Below are positions 43,782 to 52,161 of a stretch of DNA of 64,000 bases, piece by piece. The notes under the pieces are model-generated. The model had not been told where the DNA came from. It made no database searches and saw only the letters and a list, made by a program, of their open reading frames with translations. The translations under genes were made by a program, and so were the position numbers. Source of the stretch: Alphaproteobacteria bacterium (GTDB lineage: Bacteria; Pseudomonadota; Alphaproteobacteria; Sphingomonadales; Sphingomonadaceae); contig JAHJIJ010000019.1 of the NCBI GenBank assembly GCA_018823325.1, positions 62,001-126,000 on the forward strand, given 5' to 3'. Numbering within the stretch: the stretch's first letter is position 1; each line of letters starts with the position of its first letter.

Positions 43782-45224
43782 TCAGGCCGCTTGCCGGCCT
43801 TCCCGCGCTTCCATATTCCGCTCGACCAGGGCTTCGTGCAGCACGCGCACCGCGGCGTCGAACTCGGCTACATCCACCACGAACTGCACGTCCACGTTGC
43901 GGATCTGGTGCTGCATGGCGATGATGTCGATTTGCGCGGTCGCCAGTGCCGTGATTGCGTGTGCGACCAGCCCCGGCTGGGCAATATCGCTGCCGATGGC
44001 CGAAACCATGGCCACGGGCTGCGCCGTGATGGCGGCTTCCGGGTATAGCTTTTGCAGGTCTGCGATCACGCGGGTCAGCGTGGCCGCATCAGCGGTCAGA
44101 TAATGCGTGATCGTGTTCGCATTGGAGGACTTGCTCACGATCCAGGCGCCATGACGGGTCAGCGCTTCCAGGATCGCCGCATCATAGCCCTTCACGCCAA
44201 CCATATCCTGCTCGAAGAACTGCAGGGCCTGCAGTTGCCGGACGCCGGTGATGATTTCCACGCGCGGTGTCTCTGAGACGTAATCGCGCGAGATGAGCGT
44301 GCCGCCATCTTCCCGATCGAAGGTGTTGCGCACACGGAGCGGGATGTTGGTCTGGCGCAGGCCGCGCCCGGCGCCGGGGTGGATCGCTTCCATGCCGAGA
44401 TTGGCGAGCTGATCCGCCACGTCGTAATTGGTGCGGCCAATCTTGCGGGCTTTGTCCACGCCGACCAGCTTGGGATCGGCGCTGGAGAGGTGGAACTCCT
44501 TGTGGATGATCGCTTCACGCGCACCGGTGAGTACCGCGATGCGTGAGAAGGTCATCTCCGAATAGCCGCGCGCATAACGCCGCACCATCCCGTCGCGGCA
44601 GCCGGCATAACCCGTCACGATGGGCAGTGTCGTCTCGAGATCGATGTCGGCAAAGGCTGACTCGATACGCTCGTCGAGACTGCGCAGGTCCTGCTCGTTC
44701 CACAAGGTGAGATCGACAAAGCGGGCATTCACGCCCCGATCGCGCAGCAGCAGTGCGGTGGAATGCGCGCTGTGCGCTTCGCCGAGGCCAGCCAGCAGCT
44801 CGCGCACGGTGAGCAACTGCTCCTTGAGTGCGAAGCGGCCATGGCTGCGCAGCCGGGCAAGGTCGCTGAGGCATTGCCGGATGGTATCGATCCGCTTGTT
44901 CACGAAGTCATCGGCTTCGGCGCGACTTTCCGCCCGCGTGAACATCTCGGCATTGCGCGCGTGCATCGCCGCGCGAACATCCTCCATGGCGCGACGCCAG
45001 CCATCGACATCGTCATCCGCCACGAAGCGGGCGTAGACGCCGGGCTTGCCGCTTTTCTTGTGCTCCAGCAGCAGGTCCGTCATGCCCGCATAAGCGGAAA
45101 CGACGAAGATGCGGTTGTAGAGATCGGCGCCTTTTCGACCCGCGATCAACACATTGTCGAACAACACGGCTGTGGCGGCCATGGATGTGCCGCCGATCTT
45201 TTCCACACTGTGCGATCCGGTCAT
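43782..45224 (-). CDS. ask: Ectoine-pathway aspartate kinase
   Basis: The 480-residue protein has the aspartokinase start KIGGTSM, IFVVSAYAGMTD, TGYAGCRDGMVRRYARGYSEMTF and two C-terminal ACT segments (VGVKGYDAAI and VSAIGSDIAQPG). The long insert with KKSGKPGVYARF is typical of the Ask_Ect type, which is found only in ectoine clusters and escapes normal feedback inhibition. It makes aspartyl phosphate to feed L-aspartate semialdehyde to EctB. Its ATG overlaps the ectD stop by four bases. Confidence 0.93.
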   Translation of the reverse strand: MTGSHSVEKIGGTSMAATAVLFDNVLIAGRKGADLYNRIFVVSAYAGMTDLLLEHKKSGKPGVYARFVADDDVDGWRRAMEDVRAAMHARNAEMFTRAESRAEADDFVNKRIDTIRQCLSDLARLRSHGRFALKEQLLTVRELLAGLGEAHSAHSTALLLRDRGVNARFVDLTLWNEQDLRSLDERIESAFADIDLETTLPIVTGYAGCRDGMVRRYARGYSEMTFSRIAVLTGAREAIIHKEFHLSSADPKLVGVDKARKIGRTNYDVADQLANLGMEAIHPGAGRGLRQTNIPLRVRNTFDREDGGTLISRDYVSETPRVEIITGVRQLQALQFFEQDMVGVKGYDAAILEALTRHGAWIVSKSSNANTITHYLTADAATLTRVIADLQKLYPEAAITAQPVAMVSAIGSDIAQPGLVAHAITALATAQIDIIAMQHQIRNVDVQFVVDVAEFDAAVRVLHEALVERNMEAREGRQAA

Positions 45225-46141
45225 GCCATCGCCTCCTCGTTGAGTTTACCCATTACGGGCTGGATGGCCTGCGGTTCCCCCCGCGCGGCAATGAATTCCG
45301 GCCTGGGCTTCTCAACGCCGAACGGCGCGACCAGGCGGTTGCTGACGGCATTGTAGACCAGAAAGGCATTGGCCCGCGGGAAGGGCGTGATGTTGCCATT
45401 CGATCCATGCATGGTGTTGCAGTCGAAGATCACCACCGAGCCGGGCTTGCCGGTCGGCGCGACGATGCCGTGCTTGTCGGCCAGTTCGGCGAGGCTGTCC
45501 TCGTCCGGCACGCCATATTCCTGCTTCTTGAGCGACATGCGGTAGTGGTCCTGCGGCGTTTCGCCGACGCAGGTGAGGAAGGTGCGGTGCGATCCGGGAA
45601 TCAGCATCAGCGGGCCGTTGTTCGGCGTGTTCTCGGCAAGCAGGACGGACATGGAAAGGGCGCGCATGCGCGGCATGCCGTCTTCCACATGCCAGGTCTC
45701 GAAATCGCTGTGCCAGTAGAACTCACGGCCCTTGAAGCCCGGCTTGTAGTTGAGGCGCGACTGGTGGAGATACACTTCGTCCCCCAGCAGAAAACGGGCA
45801 ACTTCCGCCAACCGCACGTCGGCGGCAAGGCGGGCAACCACCCGGCTTTGCGCGTGAATGCGGAAGATCGAGCGGATCTCGTTGCTGCCCGGCTCGGTGA
45901 TGACGGTCTCGTCCTCAAGCCCCTTCGGGTCGCCAAGCAGCTTGCCGGCCTCACGCTGAAGGTAAGTGATCTCGTCGTCCGAGAAGATGTCCTCCAGCAC
46001 GAGATAGCCGTTGCGTTCGAAATGGTCGGCCTGTTCGCGGCTGACCGGTGCATCGTCGGTCCATGTGCCGTGGACGACAGGGTCCTGACGCGGCAGCATT
46101 TCTGCCACCGCGCTGTTTCGGGATGGGTAGATGTCTTGCAA
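45221..46141 (-). CDS. ectD: Ectoine hydroxylase
   Basis: This 306-residue Fe(II)/2-oxoglutarate dioxygenase has the EctD signature FYWHSDFETWH with the metal ligands His and Asp, EDGMPRMRALS, and the third ligand His in CNTMHGSNGN. It converts ectoine to 5-hydroxyectoine. The start is TTG 46141 (QDIYPSR follows, as in other EctD proteins) with GGGGGAAG six bases upstream. The longer frame reading back from there overlaps ectC and has no family match. Length is normal. Confidence 0.93.
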   Translation of the reverse strand: MQDIYPSRNSAVAEMLPRQDPVVHGTWTDDAPVSREQADHFERNGYLVLEDIFSDDEITYLQREAGKLLGDPKGLEDETVITEPGSNEIRSIFRIHAQSRVVARLAADVRLAEVARFLLGDEVYLHQSRLNYKPGFKGREFYWHSDFETWHVEDGMPRMRALSMSVLLAENTPNNGPLMLIPGSHRTFLTCVGETPQDHYRMSLKKQEYGVPDEDSLAELADKHGIVAPTGKPGSVVIFDCNTMHGSNGNITPFPRANAFLVYNAVSNRLVAPFGVEKPRPEFIAARGEPQAIQPVMGKLNEEAMA

Positions 46142-46172
46142 GGGACTTCCCCCTTCTGTTGTCTTGAAAAGG

Positions 46173-46592
46173 TCAGGCGTGCGCGGCGACCTTGTCGGCC
46201 ACGTCAGCCTCGGTGTCGGCGGGATAAGCGCCGGTCTCATCATGCACTTCCTGCCCGGTGACGGGCGGATTGAACACGCAGGCGGTCAGCATCTCGGTCT
46301 CGGGCCGCACGATGTGCTTGTCATGATCGTTCAGCGCATAGAGCGTGCCCGGTGCGAGCTTGTGCGTCTCGCCAGTGCCCAGGTCCTCAATGGTGCCGGT
46401 GCCCTTGAGCACGAGCACGGCTTCGAGATGGTTCTGATAGTGCATCTTCAGTTCGGCGCCGGCGTGAAGCGTGGTGAGGTGCATGGAAAAGCCCATGCCG
46501 TCTCCCTTGAGGAGCAGGCGGGCGCTTTCCCAGCCATCGGACTTCACGTTCTTCTCAGAGGCGCGGATTTCCTTGAGTTTGCGGATAAGCAT
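46173..46592 (-). CDS. ectC: Ectoine synthase
   Basis: The 139-residue cupin closes N-gamma-acetyl-diaminobutyrate to ectoine. It matches EctC from the start (LIRKLKEIRASE, GWESARLLLKGDGMGFSMH) to the ending ACVFNPPVTGQEVHDETGAYP. The metal-site residues known from EctC structures are present as Glu 57, Tyr 85 and His 93. It lies between ectB (19 bases) and ectD (31 bases). Confidence 0.96.
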   Translation of the reverse strand: MLIRKLKEIRASEKNVKSDGWESARLLLKGDGMGFSMHLTTLHAGAELKMHYQNHLEAVLVLKGTGTIEDLGTGETHKLAPGTLYALNDHDKHIVRPETEMLTACVFNPPVTGQEVHDETGAYPADTEADVADKVAAHA

Positions 46593-46611
46593 GGTCTGTT
46601 CTCCTGTCTGG

Positions 46612-47919
46612 TTATTCGGCAGCGATGTCGTAGCTGCCCTGCAGCGCCTCGCGGACGCTCTGTTCGAGAATGTCGAGGCCGGCCGACAGCACGGCGTCGT
46701 CGATGATGAGGGGCGCGAGCACCTTCACGATCTCGTCGTGAGCGCCGCTGGTTTCGATGATCAGGCCCTTCGCGAAGCAGGCCTGGGTGATTGCGCTCGC
46801 GGTCTCGCCGGAGCCCACGTCAATGCCGCGCATCATGCCACGACCGCGCGTGGAAAGGCCGTGCTCGGCGGCCATGGCGTCGAGCCGCTGCTCAAGCAGC
46901 GCGCCACGGCGGCGAATATCCTCCTCGAAGCGGCCGTCGCTCCAGAAGTGCTTGATCGCTGCGGTCGCCGTCACGAAGGCATGGTTGTTGCCGCGGAAGG
47001 TGCCGTTGTGCTCACCGGGCGACCACTGGTCCAACTCGGGCCGGAACAGCGTGAGCGCGAAAGGCAGGCCCATGCCGGAGAGCGACTTCGCCATGGTGAC
47101 GATGTCGGGCGTGAAGCCCATGCCCTCGAAGCTGAAGAAGCCGCCGGTGCGGCCAATGCCGGCCTGAATATCATCGATGATCAGCAGCGCGCCGTGGTCC
47201 CGCGCGATCTGCGCGATCTTGCGCAGCCATTCGGGCGAGGCGGTGTTGAGGCCACCTTCGCCTTGCGTCGTTTCGACCAGGATCGCCGCCGGGGCATCGA
47301 GGCCGCTCGAGGGATCGGACAGACGCCGCTCAAGCTGCTCGGCGCTGTTGACGTCGGTGCCGTGATAATTCGCATAAGGCTCATGGCTGACATGGTTGAG
47401 CGGCACACCCGCGCCGCCGCGCTTGGCGGCGTTGCCGGTGCAGGCCAGCGCACCCAGCGTCATGCCGTGGAAGCCATTGGTGAACGCGACGATCATCTCG
47501 CGCCCGGTGATCTTGCGCGCCAGCTTGATCGCGGCTTCGACGGCGTTCGTGCCGGTCGGGCCCGTGAACATGGCGCGATAATCGAGGTTGCGGGGCTTGA
47601 GGATCAACTCCTCGAACGTCTCGAGAAAGTCCTGCTTGGCATCGGTGTGCAGGTCGAGGCCGTGGGTGATGCCGTCCGCCGCAATATAATCAAGCAGCGC
47701 CTGCTTGAGGATCGGATGGTTGTGGCCATAGTTCAGGGTCGAGCAGCCCGACAGGAAGTCGAGATAGCGCCCGCCCTGATTGTCATACATCCACACGTCC
47801 TGCGCGCGGTGGAACTGGCGCGGCATGGAGCGGGCGTAGCTGCGGACGCCGGACTCACGTCGCTCGTAAATGGCGCGATCGGGAATATTGGCGGTGGGTT
47901 TGGGAAGGGTGGGGGTCAT
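46612..47919 (-). CDS. ectB: L-2,4-diaminobutyrate-2-oxoglutarate transaminase
   Basis: The 435-residue class III aminotransferase converts aspartate semialdehyde to L-2,4-diaminobutyrate. EctB features are the start YERRESGVRSYARSMP, MFTGPTGTNAVEAAIKLAR, the PLP-phosphate region NGFHGMTLGALACTGN, DDIQAGIGRTG and the Schiff-base Lys in TMAKSLSGMG. ATG 47919, with AGGAG nine bases upstream, is chosen over longer in-frame starts inside ectA; this leaves four bases to the ectA stop. Confidence 0.96.
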   Translation of the reverse strand: MTPTLPKPTANIPDRAIYERRESGVRSYARSMPRQFHRAQDVWMYDNQGGRYLDFLSGCSTLNYGHNHPILKQALLDYIAADGITHGLDLHTDAKQDFLETFEELILKPRNLDYRAMFTGPTGTNAVEAAIKLARKITGREMIVAFTNGFHGMTLGALACTGNAAKRGGAGVPLNHVSHEPYANYHGTDVNSAEQLERRLSDPSSGLDAPAAILVETTQGEGGLNTASPEWLRKIAQIARDHGALLIIDDIQAGIGRTGGFFSFEGMGFTPDIVTMAKSLSGMGLPFALTLFRPELDQWSPGEHNGTFRGNNHAFVTATAAIKHFWSDGRFEEDIRRRGALLEQRLDAMAAEHGLSTRGRGMMRGIDVGSGETASAITQACFAKGLIIETSGAHDEIVKVLAPLIIDDAVLSAGLDILEQSVREALQGSYDIAAE

Positions 47920-47923
47920 GGTG

Positions 47924-48529
47924 TCAAAGCTCCTGAGTGGTCTGCGGCGCCGCATGGTGTGGCAGCGGGCTGATGCGCGCTTGCCATTCGCTGTCGTGCG
48001 CGCCGTTGAAGTGAATCTCGCGGTCAAACATCGCGCTCCTTTCGAGCGATGCGTTCCACTTGCGTGCCAGGCTCTCGAACAGCGCCCAGGAGGCGCGGTT
48101 GTCGTCCGTGATCGTGGTGATCAGCGCGCTGGCACCCTGCACCGCCGGGCGCGCGACCAGCGCTTCGATCATGCGGCGGGCCAGGCCGTGGCCGCGCGCC
48201 GTTTCGGCCACCGCGATCTGCCACACGAAAAACAGTGACGGATCGGCCGGGACGCGGTGACCCGAGACCCAGCCTTCGATCACGCCGTTGCGCTCGGCCA
48301 CGAGGCACGTGTCCGCAAAATGCGAGCACTGGATGAGGTTGCAGTAGGTCGAGTTGCGGTCCAGCGGCGGCGAGGCGGCGATCAGGGCCGCGACGGCGGC
48401 GCCATCCGTAGCCTTGGGGGCGCGCAGGACGAAGCCACTATCAGCCTCGATTTCGTTATCCCCGCTTTCAGAATCAGGGTGCGCGTGAGACCGTGGCAGC
48501 CCTGCGGCTGCATCGGTTTGCGTTGTCAA
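47924..48529 (-). CDS. ectA: L-2,4-diaminobutyrate N-gamma-acetyltransferase
   Basis: The 201-residue GNAT protein has the EctA core: SPPLDRNSTYCNLIQCSHFADTCLVAERNG, FVWQIAVAETARGHGLARRMIEAL for acetyl-CoA binding, and TITDDNRASWALFESLARKW. It acetylates diaminobutyrate in the second committed step. The start is TTG 48529 with AGGGAGA ten bases upstream; a weak start codon for the first gene may tune the pathway. It is the first gene of the operon and divergent from the MarR gene at 48820. Confidence 0.95.
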   Translation of the reverse strand: MTTQTDAAAGLPRSHAHPDSESGDNEIEADSGFVLRAPKATDGAAVAALIAASPPLDRNSTYCNLIQCSHFADTCLVAERNGVIEGWVSGHRVPADPSLFFVWQIAVAETARGHGLARRMIEALVARPAVQGASALITTITDDNRASWALFESLARKWNASLERSAMFDREIHFNGAHDSEWQARISPLPHHAAPQTTQEL

Positions 48530-48556
48530 AATTGTTCGTCTCCCTAATTATCTTAT

Positions 48557-48583
48557 GCCGGAGCGAAGGAGCGCCGCTCCGGC
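48557..48583 (-). other. Hairpin in the ectA leader
   Basis: The arms GCCGGAGC (48557-48564) and GCTCCGGC (48576-48583) are perfect complements around an 11-base loop, between the candidate promoter and the ectA ribosome site. It may shape leader folding or stability under salt stress; no known riboswitch is recognised. Confidence 0.45.
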
Positions 48584-48593
48584 GTCGGCGCGG

Positions 48594-48622
48594 TATATGC
48601 TCATAAATGCGTCATTTTTCAA
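48594..48622 (-). promoter_or_regulatory. ectA: Candidate sigma-70 promoter of the ectoine operon
   Basis: On the minus strand TTGAAA (48622-48617) and CATATA (48599-48594) are spaced by 17 bases, 65-70 bases upstream of ectA. This is the only promoter-like pair in the region between ectA and the MarR gene that I judge convincing on this strand. Confidence 0.5.
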
Positions 48623-48662
48623 CCCTTGTGGGCGGTCGATGCTGGCAGAATGCTCGAATCAC

Positions 48663-48697
48663 GGAATAAAATCCTTCGTAAGTTGAAGGATAATTCC
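48663..48697. promoter_or_regulatory. Near-palindrome, candidate EctR operator
   Basis: ATCCTTC (48671-48677) and GAAGGAT (48685-48691) face each other across seven bases, and GGAAT (48663-48667) and ATTCC (48693-48697) extend the symmetry. It lies between the ectA promoter and the divergent MarR gene, about 40 bases upstream of the ectA -35, where a regulator of both transcripts could bind. Confidence 0.45.
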
Positions 48698-48819
48698 TCA
48701 TCGCGGGACTGGTTCCGGCGGCTGGCAATCGTGCTGTCTAGGCCTGTCCGCCCCGTGCGCGGCGGCTTGCCGCCGGGGGTCTTGCGCCCTAGGCACGTCC
48801 CGATATGCAGGAGCCGGAC

Positions 48820-49308
48820 ATGGATTCAGGGATTGCGTCGCTAACGCTGCGGGCATTGCGCCGGATCCTGCGCGCGACCGAAATCAGCAGCCGGCAGTTG
48901 GCTGTCGCGACGGGGCTCACGCCCTCGCAATGGCTCGTGCTTCATGAGATCAGCGCGCGGGGGCAGGTGACGCCGGGCGTGGTGGCGGGCGCCCTGCAGT
49001 TCAGTCAGGCGACGATCACGGCCATCGTGGATCGACTCGTCTCCGCCGGTCTCGTGCAGCGCGCGCGCAGCGCGCAGGACAAGCGCCAGATGATTCTCAA
49101 CGTGACGGCGGCTGGCGAAACGGCGCTGGCCGGCGCACCCGATCCGCTGCAGGCAAGCTTCACCGAGCGTTTCGAGGGGCTGCCGCAATGGGAGCAGGCG
49201 ATGATCCTTGCCGGGGTAGAGCGGCTCGCCATGCTCATGAACGCCGAGAGCATCGATGCCGCGCCGTTGCTGGACAGCGGCGTGATCGACCGCCCGAGGC
49301 CTTCCTGA
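48820..49308 (+). CDS. ectR: MarR-family regulator, EctR-like by position
   Basis: The 162-residue winged-helix protein has LTPSQWLVLHEISARGQVTPGVVAGALQFSQATITAIVDRLVSAGLVQR, then a DKRQMILNVTAAG wing. ATG 48820 is preferred because AGGAG (48809-48813) lies six bases upstream and overlaps the earlier in-frame ATG 48805. Divergent MarR genes called EctR repress ect operons in methylotrophs and other bacteria, and this gene has that position. The name rests on context, so the function is likely but not proven. Confidence 0.82.
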   Translation: MDSGIASLTLRALRRILRATEISSRQLAVATGLTPSQWLVLHEISARGQVTPGVVAGALQFSQATITAIVDRLVSAGLVQRARSAQDKRQMILNVTAAGETALAGAPDPLQASFTERFEGLPQWEQAMILAGVERLAMLMNAESIDAAPLLDSGVIDRPRPS

Positions 49309-49339
49309 CGGCTTTTCGGCCTGAGGGCTTTTCGGACGG

Positions 49340-50944
49340 TCAGGCCTCGGCCTTCACCAGATCCGCGCCTTTCTCGCCGATCATGATAACGGTCGCATTG
49401 GTGTTCGCACCCGGCACGGTCGGCATCACCGATGCATCGATGACGCGTAGGCCGGTGACGCCCTTTACCCGCAGGGCCGGGTCCACCACCGCATCCGGCC
49501 CGGTGCCCATGGTACAGGAGCCGACGGCGTGCTGGCCGATCTCGACCACCTGCCGCACCCAGTCCTCCATCTCATCGTCGCTCTGCACCTGATCGCCCGG
49601 CATCAGCTCGGTGCCGGTGAGCGCAGCTTGCGGCGCGGTGCGGTAGATCCGCCGCGCCTCGCGGATGCCGCGGATCATGGTCTGCATGTCCCAGGGATCG
49701 TCCATGATGTTGAGCGTGATCGCGGGGCGGTCATTGGGATCGGTCGAGCGCAGGGTCATCCAGCCCCGGCTCCGCTGGTTGAGCACCACCACGCCGCAGG
49801 CCAGCTTGTGATCGGGCCGGGGGCGGAACGGCGGCATCCACAGGCGCGCGCCGAAGGTCACTGGATTGGACATGAGCTGGATGTCCGGCTGTGCCAGCGC
49901 CGGATCGGTACGGAGGATGACGTTACAGCTGTTGAGCTGGGTTGCGAACTTGCCGGTGCCAAAGAGCAGCCACTGGAAGAAATGCCGTGTCGCGCGGTCC
50001 AGCCGCAACTCGTTGACGAAAGTGACCGGCTTCGCAGCGGCGAACTCCATCATGCAGCAGGGGTGCTCGGAAATGTTGCGGCCCACGCCCGGCACGTCGG
50101 CTTTCACGGATATGCCCATCTCGCTCAGATGCGCGGCTGGCCCGACGCCGGAGAGCATCAGCAATTGCGGGCTGTTATAGACGCCGCCGCTCAGGATCAC
50201 CTCGCGCCGCGCACGCACTTGCCGTGTCTCGCCGTCCACTGAATATTCGATGCCCACGGCGCGATTCCCGTCGAACAGGATGCGCCGCGCCATCGCTTTC
50301 AGCCGCACATCCAGATTCTTGCGGCCAAGGGCAGGGCGGATATAGGCGGCCGCCGCGCTTGCTCGCCGCCCGCGCTTGTCGATCGTCACTTCGCCCCGAG
50401 CCGGACCCTCGGCGTCCGCGCCATTGATGTCGTCGGTCGCGGGATAGCCCGCGGCAAGCGTCGCCTGTCTCAGCGGCTCGTGTAGCAGATGCCCGGTCTG
50501 GATCGGCTCGACCCGCAGTGGCCCGCCGACGCCATGATAGGCGTTCTCGCCGCGCCAGCTGTCCTCCATCTGCCGAAAATAGGGCAGCACATCGTCGTAG
50601 CTCCAGCCGCGCGCGCCCATCTGCGCCCAAGTGTCGAAGTCATTGGGGTGGCCGCGCATGTAGAACATGCCGTTGATCGAGGAGGAGCCGCCAAGCACCT
50701 TGCCGCGCGGAATCCAGATCCGCCGGCCATTCAGATGCGGCTCCGGCTCGCCCATGTCGCCCCAGCTCAGCTTGGGGTCGGATATGGTCTTGAGGAAGGC
50801 GAGCGGCATGGCGATGTCCAGCCGCTTGTCGCTGCCGCCCGCTTCCAGCAGCAGCACGGACGCGCCGGGGTCCTCGCTGAGCCGCGAGGCCACCACGCAG
50901 CCTGCCGATCCCGCGCCGACAACGATGTAATCGAACTCATCCAT
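49340..50944 (-). CDS. GMC-family FAD-dependent alcohol oxidoreductase
   Basis: The 534-residue flavoprotein has the N-terminal FAD site VVGAGSAGCVVASRLSE, the GMC signature RGKVLGGSSSINGMFYMRG, the second signature SGGVYNSPQLLMLSGVGP, and the catalytic His in GQHAVGSCTMG. It oxidises a primary alcohol. It resembles choline and polyethylene-glycol dehydrogenases, but no betaine aldehyde dehydrogenase lies nearby, so a link to betaine synthesis is not supported. It is the third gene of an operon with NTF2-like and DUF3237 proteins. Confidence 0.92.
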   Translation of the reverse strand: MDEFDYIVVGAGSAGCVVASRLSEDPGASVLLLEAGGSDKRLDIAMPLAFLKTISDPKLSWGDMGEPEPHLNGRRIWIPRGKVLGGSSSINGMFYMRGHPNDFDTWAQMGARGWSYDDVLPYFRQMEDSWRGENAYHGVGGPLRVEPIQTGHLLHEPLRQATLAAGYPATDDINGADAEGPARGEVTIDKRGRRASAAAAYIRPALGRKNLDVRLKAMARRILFDGNRAVGIEYSVDGETRQVRARREVILSGGVYNSPQLLMLSGVGPAAHLSEMGISVKADVPGVGRNISEHPCCMMEFAAAKPVTFVNELRLDRATRHFFQWLLFGTGKFATQLNSCNVILRTDPALAQPDIQLMSNPVTFGARLWMPPFRPRPDHKLACGVVVLNQRSRGWMTLRSTDPNDRPAITLNIMDDPWDMQTMIRGIREARRIYRTAPQAALTGTELMPGDQVQSDDEMEDWVRQVVEIGQHAVGSCTMGTGPDAVVDPALRVKGVTGLRVIDASVMPTVPGANTNATVIMIGEKGADLVKAEA

Positions 50945-50972
50945 GCCGCATCATCCGCCTGTTTGATTCATT

Positions 50973-51485
50973 TCAATTCTGCTGATCGTAGAGCAGCCCC
51001 TTGAGGGGCGGCGGCAGCGGGCGGCCTTCGCGCGCGCCGGTCTGTCCGGCAAAGCCCGCGAGGATCGGGCCGGACCAGTCGCGGATCGTCCGCTGGGCCA
51101 TGCGCCAGGCGCCGTCCTCCTGCCGGAACACATCCTCATAATAGCCCATCACATGCAGCTTATGGGGGCCATCGCCCTGCCGCAGCGCCACCGCGCCATA
51201 GGAGATCGCCCGCGCGCCACTCTCGCAGGGCGTGACGATGATGTTGGTGACATGATGCTGCCGCCCGGCCGATGCGGGCTGATCGCGGATGAAGGTGGCG
51301 AAATGGCGGATGGCGTCGGCGCCCTGCCAGCGCAGCGGTTCCTCGAAGGCATCCCAGATCAGCAGGCCGTCGCGGGTGAAGCAGGCGACGAACGCCTCGA
51401 CATTGCCGGTATCCAGCGCCCAGGCATAATGCGCGATGGTGTCGCGAATGGCGAGCTGATCGTCGGCGGAGAGGCGTGTCGTCAT
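50973..51485 (-). CDS. NTF2/SnoaL-like protein
   Basis: The 170-residue cytoplasmic protein (no signal peptide) has the family start LSADDQLAIRDTIAHYAWALDTGNVEAFVACFTRDGLL and a later DVFRQEDGAWRMAQRTIRDW. It lies three bases past the DUF3237 gene and 28 bases before the GMC gene. Similar proteins accompany dehydrogenases and monooxygenases in aromatic and terpene catabolism as possible hydratases or isomerases. The substrate is unknown. Confidence 0.85.
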   Translation of the reverse strand: MTTRLSADDQLAIRDTIAHYAWALDTGNVEAFVACFTRDGLLIWDAFEEPLRWQGADAIRHFATFIRDQPASAGRQHHVTNIIVTPCESGARAISYGAVALRQGDGPHKLHVMGYYEDVFRQEDGAWRMAQRTIRDWSGPILAGFAGQTGAREGRPLPPPLKGLLYDQQN

Positions 51486-51488
51486 CAG

Positions 51489-51959
51489 TCAGGTCACCGC
51501 ATAATAGTCGAAGAAGGTCGAGGCGCCCCGCCGCTCGGCAATGCCAACGAAGATTGTGCGGTTGAGCCAGTCATGCGGGCCTTCCGGCGCCTCGAAGCGC
51601 GGCGTGATGCGGCAGTAATTGTCCTGCGGGTCCACGGCCTCGCCAGCCTCAATCCTGGCCAGTAATGCCGGGTTGGAATAAGCGATGCCGCGATTGTGGA
51701 TGTAGATCGGCGTGCCGTCGCTGGCCTCGAGCATGTAGTGCGCTTCGAATTCGACGAGGCCGCTTGCCCAGAGCTTGGGCCAGTCGCCGCCCGAATAAGG
51801 CACGACGGTGCCGGAAAGGCGCGGCCCGCTGACGTCGCCACCGACCAGCGCCACGAAACCGCGTGTGTAGCTTTGCAGGGCAGGCTGGAAGCGCGTGCGC
51901 GGTCCCTCGCCGAAATCGAGGCGAACATGAAACGCCAGATCGAGCGCCGGAACGTGCAA
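51489..51959 (-). CDS. DUF3237 family protein
   Basis: The 156-residue protein has the DUF3237 (UPF0311) pattern: GEGPRTRFQPALQSYTRGFVALVGGDVSGPRLSGTVVPYSGGDW, FEAHYMLEASDGTPIYIHNRG and the ending FVGIAERRG...FDYYAV. The function is unknown. It begins with TTG 51959, five to six bases after GGGGGAGG, and is the first gene of the operon. DUF3237 genes often lie beside catabolic oxidoreductases, as here. Confidence 0.85.
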   Translation of the reverse strand: MHVPALDLAFHVRLDFGEGPRTRFQPALQSYTRGFVALVGGDVSGPRLSGTVVPYSGGDWPKLWASGLVEFEAHYMLEASDGTPIYIHNRGIAYSNPALLARIEAGEAVDPQDNYCRITPRFEAPEGPHDWLNRTIFVGIAERRGASTFFDYYAVT

Positions 51960-52161
51960 ACTATCCTCCCCCGCAAGCGGTCGCGCCGCTCGTCAGATTG
52001 ATTTTGTCTGGCGTCTTGTGCCGCACCGGCAGCGCGAATGCCAAGGCAAAAAAGTCACGCTTTGCATCTGACACGCTGCGTTGCCCTGCGCCTGCCCCGG
52101 ACTGTCACGCCGCTTTCACGGATCGCGCCTAGCGGCAGTTGTCTGAAAGGGGATAAGTCGC

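Noticed and set aside
46471..47973. Open frame of 500 codons antisense to ectB and ectC
   Set aside because: Both ect genes are unambiguous. The antisense frame has no domain and no ribosome site.
48740..48790. GC-rich GGCGGC/GCCGCC hairpin before the MarR gene as a terminator
   Set aside because: It lies upstream of the gene it would have to follow, has only a two-base loop, and no T-run follows it.
49340..50944. GMC oxidoreductase as choline dehydrogenase BetA supporting osmoprotection beside the ect operon
   Set aside because: There is no betaine aldehyde dehydrogenase or BetI. The gene is in an operon with NTF2-like and DUF3237 proteins on the other side of the MarR gene.
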